Shown: positions 19,180 through 29,160 of the stretch, piece by piece
Numbering within the stretch: position 1 is the stretch's first letter
Layout: each line of letters starts with the position of its first letter
Source of the DNA: Andalucia godoyi
Taxonomy: Eukaryota; Discoba; Jakobea; Jakobida; Andaluciidae
Assembly (NCBI GenBank): GCA_009859145.1
Contig: VRVR01000045.1
Coordinates: 112,142-176,141 of the forward strand
Direction: 5' to 3'
Length of the DNA stretch: 64,000 bases
The notes under the pieces: model-generated
The model's input: only the letters and a program-made list of their open reading frames with translations
Told to the model about the DNA's origin: nothing
Databases searched by the model: none
Translations under genes and position numbers: made by a program

Positions 19180-19959
19180 TCAGTCATCGGCAGGGATGTC
19201 GGTTTTGGTCCACGTATACAAGTATGCGGAGCCTCCGTTGGCGGCGGACTTGGCGAGGGAAATGTCCGAAATGTCAAACCCGCCATGCTGGTAAATGTAT
19301 GGCTCGATAAGGAAAGGGGCGTTTCGGGAAACGACAAGAACGGAAGCGCGGGGCTTCAGCGCATTCCACAGCGCCTGCAAAAGACGGAGGATGGCGGGGT
19401 TATCGCCGTGTTCGGAAAGCCCCGTGGAAAGCATCGCGTCAAGGCAGCCCTTATCGAGAACAAACGCAAGCGAAGCGGAAAATAGCTGGTCCAAATGAGT
19501 TGCGTCGTGCTGAACAAGTCGGATGGCCGCTACTGCTTTTCGGAATGCCGGTTGCGCCAGCAGCCCCGATTTGTGCAGCGAGGCCAGAAACGGCGTGTGC
19601 ACACCGGTTGATGTTGGCGATGCCGCCGAAACTACCTCTTGTAACAACCGAAGCTGCTCGATTGGGGCATCGGCAATTTCAACCTTTGTAAACACTGCCT
19701 TTTCCAGCAACTCGGGCGCCCCGCATAGCAAATGCTCCAGCACCAGCGAATTCCCGGCTCCAATCTCGCAAATCTCCGCCTTGCCTGTCGCCCCTCCCAA
19801 TTCCCGAATCGCCTGTGCCACCATCGGATCCAAGCGGCCCACGAGATCCTCCGCTCCCAAGTACCACTCGTACGGCCGTTGCCCTTCACCATCATTTCCC
19901 CCATAAAATCCATCCCAGTAACCAGCATCACATACTCGATACCCACCGCCACTCTTCAT
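19180..19959 (-). CDS. METTL13/EEF1AKMT4-like lysine methyltransferase
   Basis: The 259-aa class I SAM-dependent methyltransferase has a near-N-terminal signature YWDGFYGG followed by RPYEWYLG, which is characteristic of the EEF1A lysine methyltransferase group (METTL13, EEF1AKMT4). Motif I is EICEIGAGNS at about residues 62-71, an acidic motif II region follows (TKVEIAD), and motif post-IV is FVLDKGCLDAML, matching the LDKGTLDA of the family. The likely substrate is translation elongation factor 1A, by family analogy. I chose ATG 19959. The frame continues upstream through a hydrophobic stretch but has no ATG there, so that stretch is probably leader. The gene is divergent from the RHD3/Sey1 gene, 410 bp away. 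Confidence 0.82.
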   Translation of the reverse strand: MKSGGGYRVCDAGYWDGFYGGNDGEGQRPYEWYLGAEDLVGRLDPMVAQAIRELGGATGKAEICEIGAGNSLVLEHLLCGAPELLEKAVFTKVEIADAPIEQLRLLQEVVSAASPTSTGVHTPFLASLHKSGLLAQPAFRKAVAAIRLVQHDATHLDQLFSASLAFVLDKGCLDAMLSTGLSEHGDNPAILRLLQALWNALKPRASVLVVSRNAPFLIEPYIYQHGGFDISDISLAKSAANGGSAYLYTWTKTDIPADD

Positions 19960-20369
19960 CCCCACGTGTACCCTGTATTTTTCTCGCAGATACCAAAAAA
20001 AAAACAACAAAAAACAAACCCCCCAGCAAAAAATGACAAGACGCCCGAAGCTCACAAGTTCGACTGCTTTGAAAAGACACAGAGGCCCCTCTCACCCCTC
20101 TCAACAAGGAACTGCCTATAAGCCAAACAGTAACATTCATAGTAAAATCATCGAGGAGTTGATGCTAGCTCATTTCCCGAAAGGATTGCCTCAACTCGAA
20201 TTCCCCGGACTTTTTCCGGCTATCGTCTTTCTCGTCGAGCGATTTCACTTTTCATTCTTGATTTTTTTGGTTTTTTGATTTTCTAAAACTGTTATTATTG
20301 CATTGTTGATTGTCGTTCACATCAGAAGGGGTTTTGCAGTTCTGCGACGAAAGAGAAAGAAGCAGGAAA
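19960..20369. other. Divergent promoter region
   Basis: Flanked by the starts of the methyltransferase (minus) and the RHD3/Sey1 gene (plus). It contains an A-run and T-runs and no gene. Confidence 0.6.
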
Positions 20370-23003
20370 ATGAGCGAGTACACGGCGGTCATTTCTCCCA
20401 GCGGCGCATATGTGGCGCTGCCAACTACGACGGCTGCGACGACGAGGAGGAGATACGGAGTGGTGTCGGTGCTCGGCGCGCAGTCGTCTGGGAAGTCTAC
20501 GCTTCTGAACCATCTGTTCGGCACAGTGTTCCCGGTAATGGACGCAACCCACGGCCGATCGCAGACGACGCGCGGTGTCTTTTCATCCCTCTACACGACT
20601 GCACTACGGCCGCTTAGCTGGACTGAGCAGGAAGAAGAGAAGGAGGAAGAAAAGGAGACGGCAGTGGTGGTGGTGCTGGACATGGAGGGAAACGACGGGG
20701 TGGAGCGCATCCGGTCGCATGAAGAAGACATTGAGCAGAAGCTCGCGCTCTTTGGCCTTGTGTTGTCCGACGTCCTTCTCTTGAACGTGTGGTTTCATGA
20801 CATTGGCCGGTTCTCTGCATCGGGATACGCTCTGTTGCAACGCGTCTTTTCGCTTCATCTGCAGCTCTTTTCTACCGCATCCGTGTACGCCCAGACGCAG
20901 ACTAAGAGCGATGACGACACCGTGGAAAAGCGAGTCATTCTTGTGTGTGTCCGAGATGTCGATGTGCATAGTCTCAGTGAGAAGGGGAGCGAAAGCCTTG
21001 CAATGCGCATCAAGAGCGATATTTTCGAGCTGTGGAGCGTCCTTCCAAAATCACAGTCCGTCATCCAGTATCTCGTATCGTCGTCTCATTCGGCCTCTCA
21101 GACCTCCATGGGGAGTGTGTTTGACATGCTGTACGAAGTGCGCGTGGTGGGGCTTCCGCATTATGAATTCCAACGCGATCGGTTCCTTTCGATGATGCCC
21201 TCCGTCCGGTCTATTGTCCTCGACTCGTTGTTTTCCGCTTCCTCACTGGTCTCGGCAAAAGCGTCCCACCGTGACAGCGACGGCAACAGCGACAACGACA
21301 ACGACAACGACAGCAGCAATATGAACGAGAGCACGCGGTTGGAAAAGGAAAAGAAGAAAAAGATTCCATGGACGGATCTGAACGAGTATGCGCAGAGTGT
21401 GTGGCAGCGCATCGAGGCGGCAAGGGACGAGGTGTGTGTACCCGCAGTTCGCTATGTGCATTCCCGCACGCGATGTGAGTCCATCGCGCGGGACTTGACC
21501 CACTCGTTTCTGCGTCATCTTCGCCCCGCAACAGCATCAGAGGCAACACCGGCTCCGGGTGTGGTGGCGGCTATGACGGTAGATGAAATGCAAAAGGCAG
21601 TCAAGGGTGTGATGACCGAGTACGCAGCAGACACAGAGTGGTACATCACGTCTGTAGTTGATGAAGTCCGCAAGACGATGCTGGAGCCTGCACTCTGGAA
21701 GTGCATCGTCGAGCAGTGTATTCATCCGGTGCTTATGCGCTTGCAAGCCGACATTGAGCAGGGTGTTGTGACGAGGCTGATGACGACTTCTTCGACAACG
21801 ATCACCGGGGTTGCAGCGATTGCTGCCTTTTATGAAAAGGAAGTGGTTGGTGCGATGCAGTTGTGGACGGAGCAGCTCGAGAATGCAGCGAACGAGTGGA
21901 TCTCCGCCTACCGACAGGCGATGCACTCCGTCGATCATAATGCAACAGAAAAGCAGGCAAAAAAGGAAGAAGAAGAGAAAGACGAAAAGGAAGACGAAAA
22001 GGAAATGGAAAACGAGGTGAGAGAGCGAGTTCTGGGGCTTAAAAAGGCCGTGAAGAAACGAGTGGTGGAGCATGTGGTGCGGGTCGGTGTGCGGGATGAG
22101 CTTGAAGAGCGGTTCCCGCTGGCGCTGATCGAGGATCCACAGAAGGATTTCTGGGCCCGCATTGATGCATTTGCCTGCGAAACACGCAGCGCTGCTCTTG
22201 CTGCGATTTCCAAAATTCGCGGCGAGAACTCTCGAGGTCAAGAGCAGGCTGATATGTGCGACGATGATGAGGGAGTGGCTCGCAAAGAAGAGATTGAGCA
22301 GATTGTCATGAGCAGACTCGAGATTCGTCTGCAGATGTTTATGACTCAGCGCATTGTCCCAATTTTGAAGCAAAAGTTTGACGCTCTCTTCTGGGCATCA
22401 TCTGCGCCCTCCCCCTCCCCCTCCTCGTCCAAGAAGCAAAAGAGCCCGAAAAGCACATCGAACCCCGGCAAGCGAGTGTTTGCAAGCCTCGCAGAAGTGC
22501 AGGAAGCGTTTGAAGGAGCGAATACCGAGCTTGATGCGATCCTTACCGCGATCTATCATCCCGACTCGGCGTCCTTGTCGCTCCTCCGCGAGCTGCCGTG
22601 TGTCGGTACCTCGGGCACGCGAGACGATCGCATGGTCCGAGAGGCGCTGCAAGTGTATGCGGAGCTTGAGCGGTCGGCTGCGCAGCATGTCCTTCAGATG
22701 CAGGAAATGGCCGCTGCGATGCAGAGCGCACATGCACAGACTGCCTCCTCCATCTTTGCTGTTCCGAGATGGCTCTGGATCGTCCTTTTGATTCTCGGAT
22801 GGAACGAGCTCACCGCGCTGCTTTCCTCGCCGTTCTACATGCTGCTTGCAGTCATCTTTGCAGTCACCACCGTCGTTGTCTATCTCGCGAGAAACGTCCC
22901 TGGCATCGACTCCGTCGCTCGATTCGCAGCGGCCCAAATCCTCGGCTCTCCCCAACCTAATCCAAACGCAGTGAAAAAACTTGCACTTGGCAAGAACGAC
23001 TGA
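20370..23003 (+). CDS. RHD3/Sey1 family dynamin-like GTPase for ER membrane fusion
   Basis: The 877-aa protein begins at ATG 20370 (MSEYTAVISP); the frame extends 20 codons upstream only from a TTG. GTPase motifs are G1 GAQSSGKS (36-43), the switch I region QTTRGV (65-70), G3 DMEGNDGVER (104-113) and the family-type G4 VRDVD. A long helical-bundle stalk follows, with an acidic/basic insert rich in Glu and Lys (about residues 530-555). Near the C-terminus are two adjacent membrane segments (LWIVLLILGWNELTALL and YMLLAVIFAVTTVVVYLA) forming the hairpin anchor, then a short cytosolic tail. This is the architecture of plant RHD3 and yeast Sey1, functional equivalents of atlastin, which tether and fuse ER tubules. 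Length agrees with the family (about 775-870 aa). Confidence 0.95.
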   Translation: MSEYTAVISPSGAYVALPTTTAATTRRRYGVVSVLGAQSSGKSTLLNHLFGTVFPVMDATHGRSQTTRGVFSSLYTTALRPLSWTEQEEEKEEEKETAVVVVLDMEGNDGVERIRSHEEDIEQKLALFGLVLSDVLLLNVWFHDIGRFSASGYALLQRVFSLHLQLFSTASVYAQTQTKSDDDTVEKRVILVCVRDVDVHSLSEKGSESLAMRIKSDIFELWSVLPKSQSVIQYLVSSSHSASQTSMGSVFDMLYEVRVVGLPHYEFQRDRFLSMMPSVRSIVLDSLFSASSLVSAKASHRDSDGNSDNDNDNDSSNMNESTRLEKEKKKKIPWTDLNEYAQSVWQRIEAARDEVCVPAVRYVHSRTRCESIARDLTHSFLRHLRPATASEATPAPGVVAAMTVDEMQKAVKGVMTEYAADTEWYITSVVDEVRKTMLEPALWKCIVEQCIHPVLMRLQADIEQGVVTRLMTTSSTTITGVAAIAAFYEKEVVGAMQLWTEQLENAANEWISAYRQAMHSVDHNATEKQAKKEEEEKDEKEDEKEMENEVRERVLGLKKAVKKRVVEHVVRVGVRDELEERFPLALIEDPQKDFWARIDAFACETRSAALAAISKIRGENSRGQEQADMCDDDEGVARKEEIEQIVMSRLEIRLQMFMTQRIVPILKQKFDALFWASSAPSPSPSSSKKQKSPKSTSNPGKRVFASLAEVQEAFEGANTELDAILTAIYHPDSASLSLLRELPCVGTSGTRDDRMVREALQVYAELERSAAQHVLQMQEMAAAMQSAHAQTASSIFAVPRWLWIVLLILGWNELTALLSSPFYMLLAVIFAVTTVVVYLARNVPGIDSVARFAAAQILGSPQPNPNAVKKLALGKND

Positions 23004-23090
23004 GCTCAGTGCAACGGTCTCTTAGAGGGGAGTCGTCATAATGATCATGATCATAATACAAAACTTTACATGCGAGAATACTGTTAAAAA

Positions 23091-23122
<32 letters not shown>

Positions 23123-23205
23123 TGAAGAAGAAAGAAAGGGGACAACGGCGAGACACGCGCTTTCTGGCATCGGGCCATCGGTGGACGGGTGGGCACACTA
23201 CGGCA

Positions 23206-23667
23206 CTAGACCTTCTTGACATAGAGGGACTTTGTGAAGTCGTCGAGGTGGGACCATCGCTGGCGAATTTGCTGGATTTCGCGGTCTCGCTGGATCTGTC
23301 GGGGATTAGAAGCGGCGATTGCGGCGGAGCTTGCGGCGATTTCCGCTTGCGACGCAGGAGGCAGATAGGCGCGTCGGGACTCCGAAACGAGCCGGTCGGA
23401 CTCCACGAACCCATTCGGGGCGAATTGATGGCCCGGAAAGGAGCCCGTTTCCAACAGCGTCGGGCGCGCCGTCGGGGATTCCTGCAGGCGGCGCTGACCC
23501 GCTGCAGCAATCGTCGCTGCATACGTTGATTCCACCGACGACGAAGAAACAGGAAGCCTCACGTGATGCTCAGGTCGATACTGCGATGAAAACCGCTCTT
23601 CACTGAAATTCCCTACAAGCGTCGAGCTCGAATACGCATTCTTTCCCGACCGTCCCAAATCACTCAT
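23206..23667 (-). CDS. Small unknown protein
   Basis: The 153-aa protein starts at ATG 23667 (MSDLGRSGKNAYSS). The family is not recognised. The N-terminal half is Ser/Arg/Pro-rich and probably disordered. The C-terminal part is Ala-rich and then charged (RQIQRDREIQQIRQRWSHLDD), consistent with one long helix, and ends in LYVKKV. No signal peptide or membrane span is visible. Coding potential is supported by an uninterrupted frame in an otherwise AT-rich gap. It is divergent from the 24123 gene, which also encodes a Ser/Pro-rich N-terminus and a helical C-terminus; whether the two are related in function is unknown. Confidence 0.6.
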   Translation of the reverse strand: MSDLGRSGKNAYSSSTLVGNFSEERFSSQYRPEHHVRLPVSSSSVESTYAATIAAAGQRRLQESPTARPTLLETGSFPGHQFAPNGFVESDRLVSESRRAYLPPASQAEIAASSAAIAASNPRQIQRDREIQQIRQRWSHLDDFTKSLYVKKV

Positions 23668-23938
23668 TCGCTACTCGTCAACCGTCTTTTGCAGTTTCCT
23701 ATCCTATGCATTAAAAAAAAAACAAGAAGAAGAAGAAGAAGAAGAAAACACACTCAAAGACGCATTCAAAAAAATAATAAAAATAATTATAAATAAAAAA
23801 AATAAAAAACCAAGAGTGCCCAAAGGGTCGTTGGAATCAAACCGTAGCATCAAGCATCACTTCAACCGATGTCTTGTCTACTGGTTTCTCGTTTCCTTTC
23901 CCATTCCTTTTACGCACTCCATGCTTTGCTTTCCCCAG

Positions 23939-23975
<37 letters not shown>

Positions 23976-24122
23976 AACGCACGCGGACAACGACGACGAC
24001 GACACAGTAGAATCAAAAAGAAATCGGGGGGGTCTCGTCTCGGAATATATCCATCCATCCATCCATCCAACCATCCATCTTCACACAGCGAGCAGCCATT
24101 GTTCTACAGCAGGGGGCGAGGA
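23668..24122. other. Divergent region with microsatellites
   Basis: Contains a GAA tract (about 23727-23747), a GAAA/GA tract (about 23940-23975) and an ATCC tract (about 24047-24078). No gene is evident. The frame running into the 24123 gene from upstream is repeat-driven. Confidence 0.6.
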
Positions 24123-24902
24123 ATGTCGACTGTAGGGACGCCAAGTTACCGATCGAGCGTGGTGGAATCCCGCTCGGTGTCGCGGAGTCCGCAATTGGTG
24201 CACCGGCCGGGTTTGGAGCCGAAACTGTCGAGTGGGCGCACGTCGCCGGTGTCTCCGATGCCACCTGCCATATCGGGAGATTCGCTTCGGTTTTCTCCGT
24301 GGGCGCGGCCGGTTCCTCAGGCCTCAGGTGGGCTGTTCCCGCCAGGATCTCCTGAAAACGGGACGTTGATGTACGCGACATCAAAGTCAGCAGCGTCAGC
24401 GACTCCGCACTCCCCAATCCAGTCCGACGGGTCACGAATCACACGCGTGACGCGGAATGTAGGGCCGTCTGAATTGGGAGTTTCCGACCTGTCAACCACA
24501 TCATTGCCGCCGCAACAGGTCGCTTGGTCCACGTCCCCCACCCCGTCGGCCATGTCCAACTTGTCGATGCTGCGGGATCCGTCGCAGGACACGTATGCCC
24601 ATTTGTCGGCCACTGCCCGATCGGTGCTGCAGGAATCCGAGGCCGAGCGGGATACGTATCGAGCACTGTGCGAGCTTCCAGGTTCTACCGAGTTCCAGGC
24701 TCTTGTCGCAAAAGCCTTTTCCGACCCCGCCCGGTCCGCCCAGGTCGCCGAAGAGTTCTACAAACAGCGGGAAATTGCCTATTTTAGAGACCTTGACGCC
24801 GCACGAGCTGCACAGCTCGACGATCTCAAGGCCGAAAAGGAACGCATGGCCACCGAGCTTGCCCAAATGGCATCCGCTGCCGATTCTGATTCCGGATTTT
24901 GA
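24123..24902 (+). CDS. Unknown Ser/Pro-rich protein with helical C-terminus
   Basis: The 259-aa protein begins at ATG 24123 (MSTVGTPSYRSS). Earlier in-frame ATG-like codons lie within microsatellite and pyrimidine-rich leader sequence. Residues 1-150 are Ser, Pro and Thr-rich with several Ser-Pro sites, suggesting a phosphorylated disordered region. From about residue 155 to the end the sequence is strongly helical (SATARSVLQESEAERDTYRA; AARAAQLDDLKAEKERMATE), with a heptad-like pattern suggestive of a coiled coil. The family is not recognised. Confidence 0.6.
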   Translation: MSTVGTPSYRSSVVESRSVSRSPQLVHRPGLEPKLSSGRTSPVSPMPPAISGDSLRFSPWARPVPQASGGLFPPGSPENGTLMYATSKSAASATPHSPIQSDGSRITRVTRNVGPSELGVSDLSTTSLPPQQVAWSTSPTPSAMSNLSMLRDPSQDTYAHLSATARSVLQESEAERDTYRALCELPGSTEFQALVAKAFSDPARSAQVAEEFYKQREIAYFRDLDAARAAQLDDLKAEKERMATELAQMASAADSDSGF

Positions 24903-25218
24903 ATTTCTGATTTCCGAACTTCGTCCAAACTCGGTCAAACTCGTCCAAAAAAAGAAGTACATTCCCCCGCCTGCTGGATTGCAACGTATCCTATACATGG
25001 GTATTCATTTTCTGTATGATAAATATATACATAGAAATAATAATAATAATTACAAACTCTTTGCATACGCGGATGCGAGCCCCAGAGCGTCCGACCTGTC
25101 CCTGAGAAACCCCGTGTCTCCGTCCGCGTACACGGTCATAACAACGAGTCTTTTCGCATCTTCTTCCTCTTCCTTCTCTCTATCTCCGTTCTTCCCTTCA
25201 TCTGCCTTTCTCGTGTTC
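24903..25218. other. Spacer with AAT-rich tract
   Basis: The 3' flank of the 24123 gene and the decayed 3' flank of the permease pseudogene. No gene seen. Confidence 0.55.
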
Positions 25219-26776
25219 TCATTTTCCAAAGACTGTTCTGGCTCTGCTTTTCTGGAATGCGTTTCGAACCCGGACGCGATCCTCGATGGCTCTTCTCGGG
25301 ATGCGCACGCAGGCCCGCGAGGTCATTCTCAGAAACAGATCTTCCTGATGTTCGACGCCGTCGCCGTCGGTGTGGGTGTGGATGTGCGGGAGCTTGGCTC
25401 TGGCGACGACCACTGCACCGATTCCGAGATAGACTGCAAGGACTGCTAGACAGACGCCCTGGGTCGCGGTCGGCGGCGGGAAAAACTGGGCGACGATGTA
25501 TCCTGTTCCCGTAACGATGCTTGCGACCGGCAGCCAGAGATGCTTTCGGCGGTTGTAGTTTCCGGGATGTTTGGTCATGATGAACCGGTAGATCGATGCA
25601 TTGGGCGCGAGGTAGATGAGCAGGAGACCAATGCTTGCGGACTCTGTCACGAGATTGAATGCGCCCCAGCAGCCGTCTGTCGTCATGACGAGTGCCGAGC
25701 CTTGCGACGTGGACGCAGAGGACACGTACAGCAGTCCGAGAACAATCGACAGACAGACATAGAAGGCCTCGAGCCAAAGAATCGCGCGCATAGGGACTCT
25801 TGCAGACTCGCCCTTTTTAAGCGGAGGGACTGTTTGGGGCAAAGTACCGAAGACCGAACATGCGGGCCTCGCCAAGCGACTGGAACATGGAAAAGTTGAA
25901 GGAGTGCTGGGCCAGCGCGAGCGTGAAGCTGGCTGTGATCCCGCCAACGTCGACGATGGCTGCGAACCACGCCCCCGACGAATTTGCGAGCATAGTAGTC
26001 CACAGGCGATGAGACGTTGATGAGATTGGTAGCATCTGGGGGACCGATGGTGCATGCAAAGGCATAGGCGCCAAGACAGAGGAAGATCTGGACCGAGTAG
26101 ACGGAGCCGACGACTGCACGCCCAATGACTTTTGCAGGATCCTGTGCGTTCTGGCCGAGTGCCGTGGCGGAGTCGAATCCCTGGAACAGCATCACCCCAA
26201 AAGACAAGCGACTGTGCGAACCGTGGAAATCCGTTTGGCGAGTCTCGTGAGTTAAACCACGGTGCGTATGGCGTGCCTTTTGCGATGAATGCGACGCAGG
26301 TGGCGAGCACCACGGTCATTGCGAATGAGAACAGCACCAGGCATGCCCATAGCGACTGGGTGACGCCGCGCAGTGCAAGAACGCATGTGATGATGCCGGC
26401 CAGCACCACGGTAACAGGCCACGGGAACGCAAACCCCGACGACCGTTCGAGGATGTCCGAGATCCAGCCGGCGACCTACAGCAGCGCCTGGACCGCAATC
26501 AGTGCATACGAGAACATCATGATCCATGCCGTGAACTGCCCTGCGCGGCGGCCCAGATCCAGACTCACGCATGCCTGGAGCGACCCGGACGTCTGCACGT
26601 AGCATGCAGACTCGGCGACAGCCTGCGCAAGCGACCCGCCAAACACACCGGAAGCCAGAACCGCATACACACACTGCACAGGCATCCACCATCATCACCG
26701 GGAGAATGAAGAAGATCACGGACGTCGGTGCAATGTTTGCTGCAGACAGCACTGTCGCAACACAGCCATTTTGCAA
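25219..26776 (-). pseudogene. Decayed amino-acid permease (APC superfamily)
   Basis: Reading the minus strand from 26776 down to 25219 gives successive pieces of one multi-pass transporter spread over all three frames. They include an N-terminal span (IAPTSVIFFILPVMM), AVLASGVFGGSLAQAVAES, WPVTVVLAGIITCVLALRG, the APC-like GFDSATALGQNAQDPAKVIG, FAAIVDVGGITASFTLALAQ and FNLVTESASIGLLLIYLAPN. The pieces join only if one accepts frameshifts near 26680, 26200, 25970 and 25840 and reads through an in-frame TAG at 26476-26478. In a region where neighbouring genes are clean, this pattern indicates a pseudogene. Sequencing indels remain the alternative. In the intact state it would have imported amino acids or polyamines across a membrane. 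Confidence 0.8.
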
Positions 26777-27231
26777 GCTTGCGCTGAATGTCCGTCGTCA
26801 GGTTGTGGCGGAAATGTCACACGTCTTGCGTAACGTGGCAGCGGGTCACGTGCATTGGCATCGCGTGGCAACAGAAAAAACCAACAATAACACATTAAAT
26901 AGTGTCCGGGAAATTAGCGTCTGAACAACTTGGTTAAGCGAACAAAATGCGGATTCTCATTTGGTTTGCTCGTTGTCGCCTTTGTAAGTAACGGAAAGCA
27001 GTACGTCATACGAGGGGAAGTATGTACTCTCTTACTTATTTTTTTTTTCTTTTTTTTCTTTTTAGATTGAAAAAGCCGGGGCACGGGGTGTGGTAAGCTA
27101 TACAGTAGTAGTCGTCGTAGTCGTGGTATGTAGTTCTGCGTAGCAGTATGCAGTTCGAAACAAGGGAACTGAGGGGGAGAACAGGACGAATGCAAGGGGA
27201 CGGGGGCGTGATACAAAGGTGCGGAACAGAA
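26777..27231. other. Spacer, no gene seen
   Basis: Lies upstream of the permease pseudogene and downstream of DPH3. Contains T-runs at about 27039-27063 and a short GTA/GTC-rich tract near 27105-27130. Confidence 0.55.
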
Positions 27232-27558
27232 CTATCGCTTTCCTTCGAATGGAAAAGGCTTTAGTCTGGCCTTCTCTACGCATTCGTCGAGTGATTCTAT
27301 ATCATACACGACTCGAATGAGCAGCGAGCACGAAGGACACGTTGCGACTTCTTCGCCATCTCTCAAATCATCCTACACACCAATCAAGTCAAGTCGAGTC
27401 ACGTTAGAAAACAAAAACAAAAACAAAAACGAAGAGCGAAAAGAAAGACATACGAGTGCAATTTGGAAAAGATCACCACATGGACAAGGATAGTAGAAAC
27501 TGTCGTTTGCAGGATTGAAGTGCATGTCTTCAATTTCAATCTCGTCGTAATAACTCAT
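27232..27558 (-). CDS. DPH3: DPH3, CSL-type zinc protein of diphthamide synthesis (two exons)
   Basis: Exon 1 is 27558-27454 and exon 2 is 27372-27232, giving 81 aa (human DPH3 is 82). Exon 1 encodes [12 protein letters not shown] and the first zinc ligands in [12 protein letters not shown]. Exon 2 continues with [17 protein letters not shown], supplying the second Cys pair, then LIRVVYD. The 81-nt intron has donor GTATGT, a CTAAC branch-like site and acceptor GTGTAG, phase 0. DPH3 delivers electrons to the DPH1-DPH2 radical enzyme that starts diphthamide formation on elongation factor 2, and partners with the Kti11 role in tRNA wobble modification. The frame is open upstream of MSYYDE from an ATG at 27654, but the conserved start fits 27558. 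Confidence 0.95.
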
Positions 27559-27947
27559 TTCTCCAATGCTCTCGATCCAAACCTTCTTGTCTCTCGGCGT
27601 TTTTCCCGTCTCGTTTGACGTTGTCACTTGGCGTTGTCCTGAACTTTTCATCAACTGATTGTCCAGAATGACGCTTCGTCAGACTCGTCGTTTCGCGGAA
27701 TCCCGTCCAAAAAAAGAGTCCGGCAGAGCCTTCTTTTTTTGATGGAATTTCATGTCCGAGTTGATGCTTGATACTTGACTCCAGTCGGGAATTTTTCCAG
27801 ATGTGGTGCTGTCTTTTTGCTCATTCACCGTTGTCTGCCTATTTGTGTTACGAGACAGAGAAGTCGAAGGGGGAAAAAAGACAACGTGAAGAAGAAGAAG
27901 AAGAAAAAGATAACTTCAGACGGTGGAAGACAACGAACAAGGTGGCG
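27559..27947. other. Divergent 5' region between DPH3 and the dehydratase gene
   Basis: Open frames enter both genes from here, but conserved starts lie at the borders. A GAA-rich tract is present at about 27889-27908. A 5' exon for the dehydratase cannot be excluded. Confidence 0.5.
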
Positions 27948-28910
27948 ATGGGTGTGGTTTCGACAGTATATCTGAGTGTGTACAACGCGGTGCTGTCGTG
28001 CATATGGACGACGATTTTTGTGCGAGTGCTCGTGTCGATGGTTGTCGACCCATTGTCGATGCTGCTGCTGACGGTTGCGCAGGTTCTTGCGGTTCTTGAG
28101 CCAGTGCATGCGCTACTGGGGATCACGAGGACGTCGCTTGCAATGGCTGTGCTTCAGGTGCTTGGTCGCAACACGTGTCTGTTTTGCGCGGCAGTCCCGC
28201 TGTGGAACCATCTTCCTGCACTGCACTCTCTGACGGCGACGCACATCGACAGCCTCCTGCGGATCGGCAGCGGCGGCGAGTACAAAGAGCACGCGACGGC
28301 ATGGGCGGCGTGGTTTGTCCAGGAGTCGCTCGACTGTGGCTTCACGGCTGCTGTCTCTGCACGGTCGTTTGTGCCAGCTGCAGATGCTGTGTCGGCGTCC
28401 GTTGTTGCATTCTTGCAGTCCCGTGTTGCACCGCTTGTGTCGCTCGTGTTTGCAAATGCTGGATCGTCGTCCGCAAAGGCCGTTCCTGCAGACTGGATGC
28501 TTGGCGATTTCGCGCTGGGATCCGGCGTGCTCACTGTCCTTGTGCTCACGTGGTCGCTGATTGAGTGCGTGCGGTTTCCTCTGTACTTGGCGAACACGCT
28601 GCTCGGAGCATCATCGGCGGTCGTTCGGCTCCTGACGTTCTTCAGAACAATGCTTCCAGTCATTCTCTATCCAATCGGATTTGCGTCGGAAATCGCAGCC
28701 ATGCTCCTTTTCCACGTTGCGTTCGCCGGCAGATCCGCCGTAACGAGCCTCGTCGGAGTGTATCTGGCCCTTGCAGTCATCGGATTCCTCATGATATACT
28801 CCCACGCCCTCCTTGCGTCCGCAAAGTACCTTTCCGGATCTCGATCACCAAGAAACCACGCAGGCGTCTCCGCACGCAAGCCCACAGGAAAGAAACCCAA
28901 GAAGGAGTAG
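27948..28910 (+). CDS. Very-long-chain 3-hydroxyacyl-CoA dehydratase (HACD/PHS1 family)
   Basis: The 320-aa multi-pass ER enzyme catalyses the third step of the fatty-acid elongation cycle, dehydrating 3-hydroxyacyl-CoA. Family signatures are YLSVYNAVLSCIW at the first span, VLQVLGRNTCLF, the WSLIECVRFPLYL motif equivalent to W-x-x-x-E-x-x-R-Y, and LPVILYPIGFASE with the catalytic Tyr and Glu (YPxGxxxE). The tail KPKKE carries Lys at -3 and -5, a KxKxx ER-retrieval signal. Relative to ordinary HACDs (about 220-290 aa) there is an insert of some 90 residues between the second and third conserved blocks, Ala/Val-rich and with a charged segment. ATG 27948 is chosen because homology begins directly after it. 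Confidence 0.88.
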   Translation: MGVVSTVYLSVYNAVLSCIWTTIFVRVLVSMVVDPLSMLLLTVAQVLAVLEPVHALLGITRTSLAMAVLQVLGRNTCLFCAAVPLWNHLPALHSLTATHIDSLLRIGSGGEYKEHATAWAAWFVQESLDCGFTAAVSARSFVPAADAVSASVVAFLQSRVAPLVSLVFANAGSSSAKAVPADWMLGDFALGSGVLTVLVLTWSLIECVRFPLYLANTLLGASSAVVRLLTFFRTMLPVILYPIGFASEIAAMLLFHVAFAGRSAVTSLVGVYLALAVIGFLMIYSHALLASAKYLSGSRSPRNHAGVSARKPTGKKPKKE

Positions 28911-29160
28911 TTGGTAACGGCAGGGAAAAGCAAGCAGTCGTAAAAAAATCAAAAAATCAATTAACAAAAAAATTCCATCTACAGTCAGCGTATCGCTTGT
29001 TGACAGCTGGGTAGTTTTCGCTCTTGTCTTTTGGCCCCAAATTGTTTCATTATGCAGTTGTGAATATTTCAATGCATATATACATATTTTTTAGCCATTC
29101 CTCTTCTCCTTGCTGTTCAAAAATCAGCATTTATTTTTAAACCGAAAAATCCCAAGAGAC

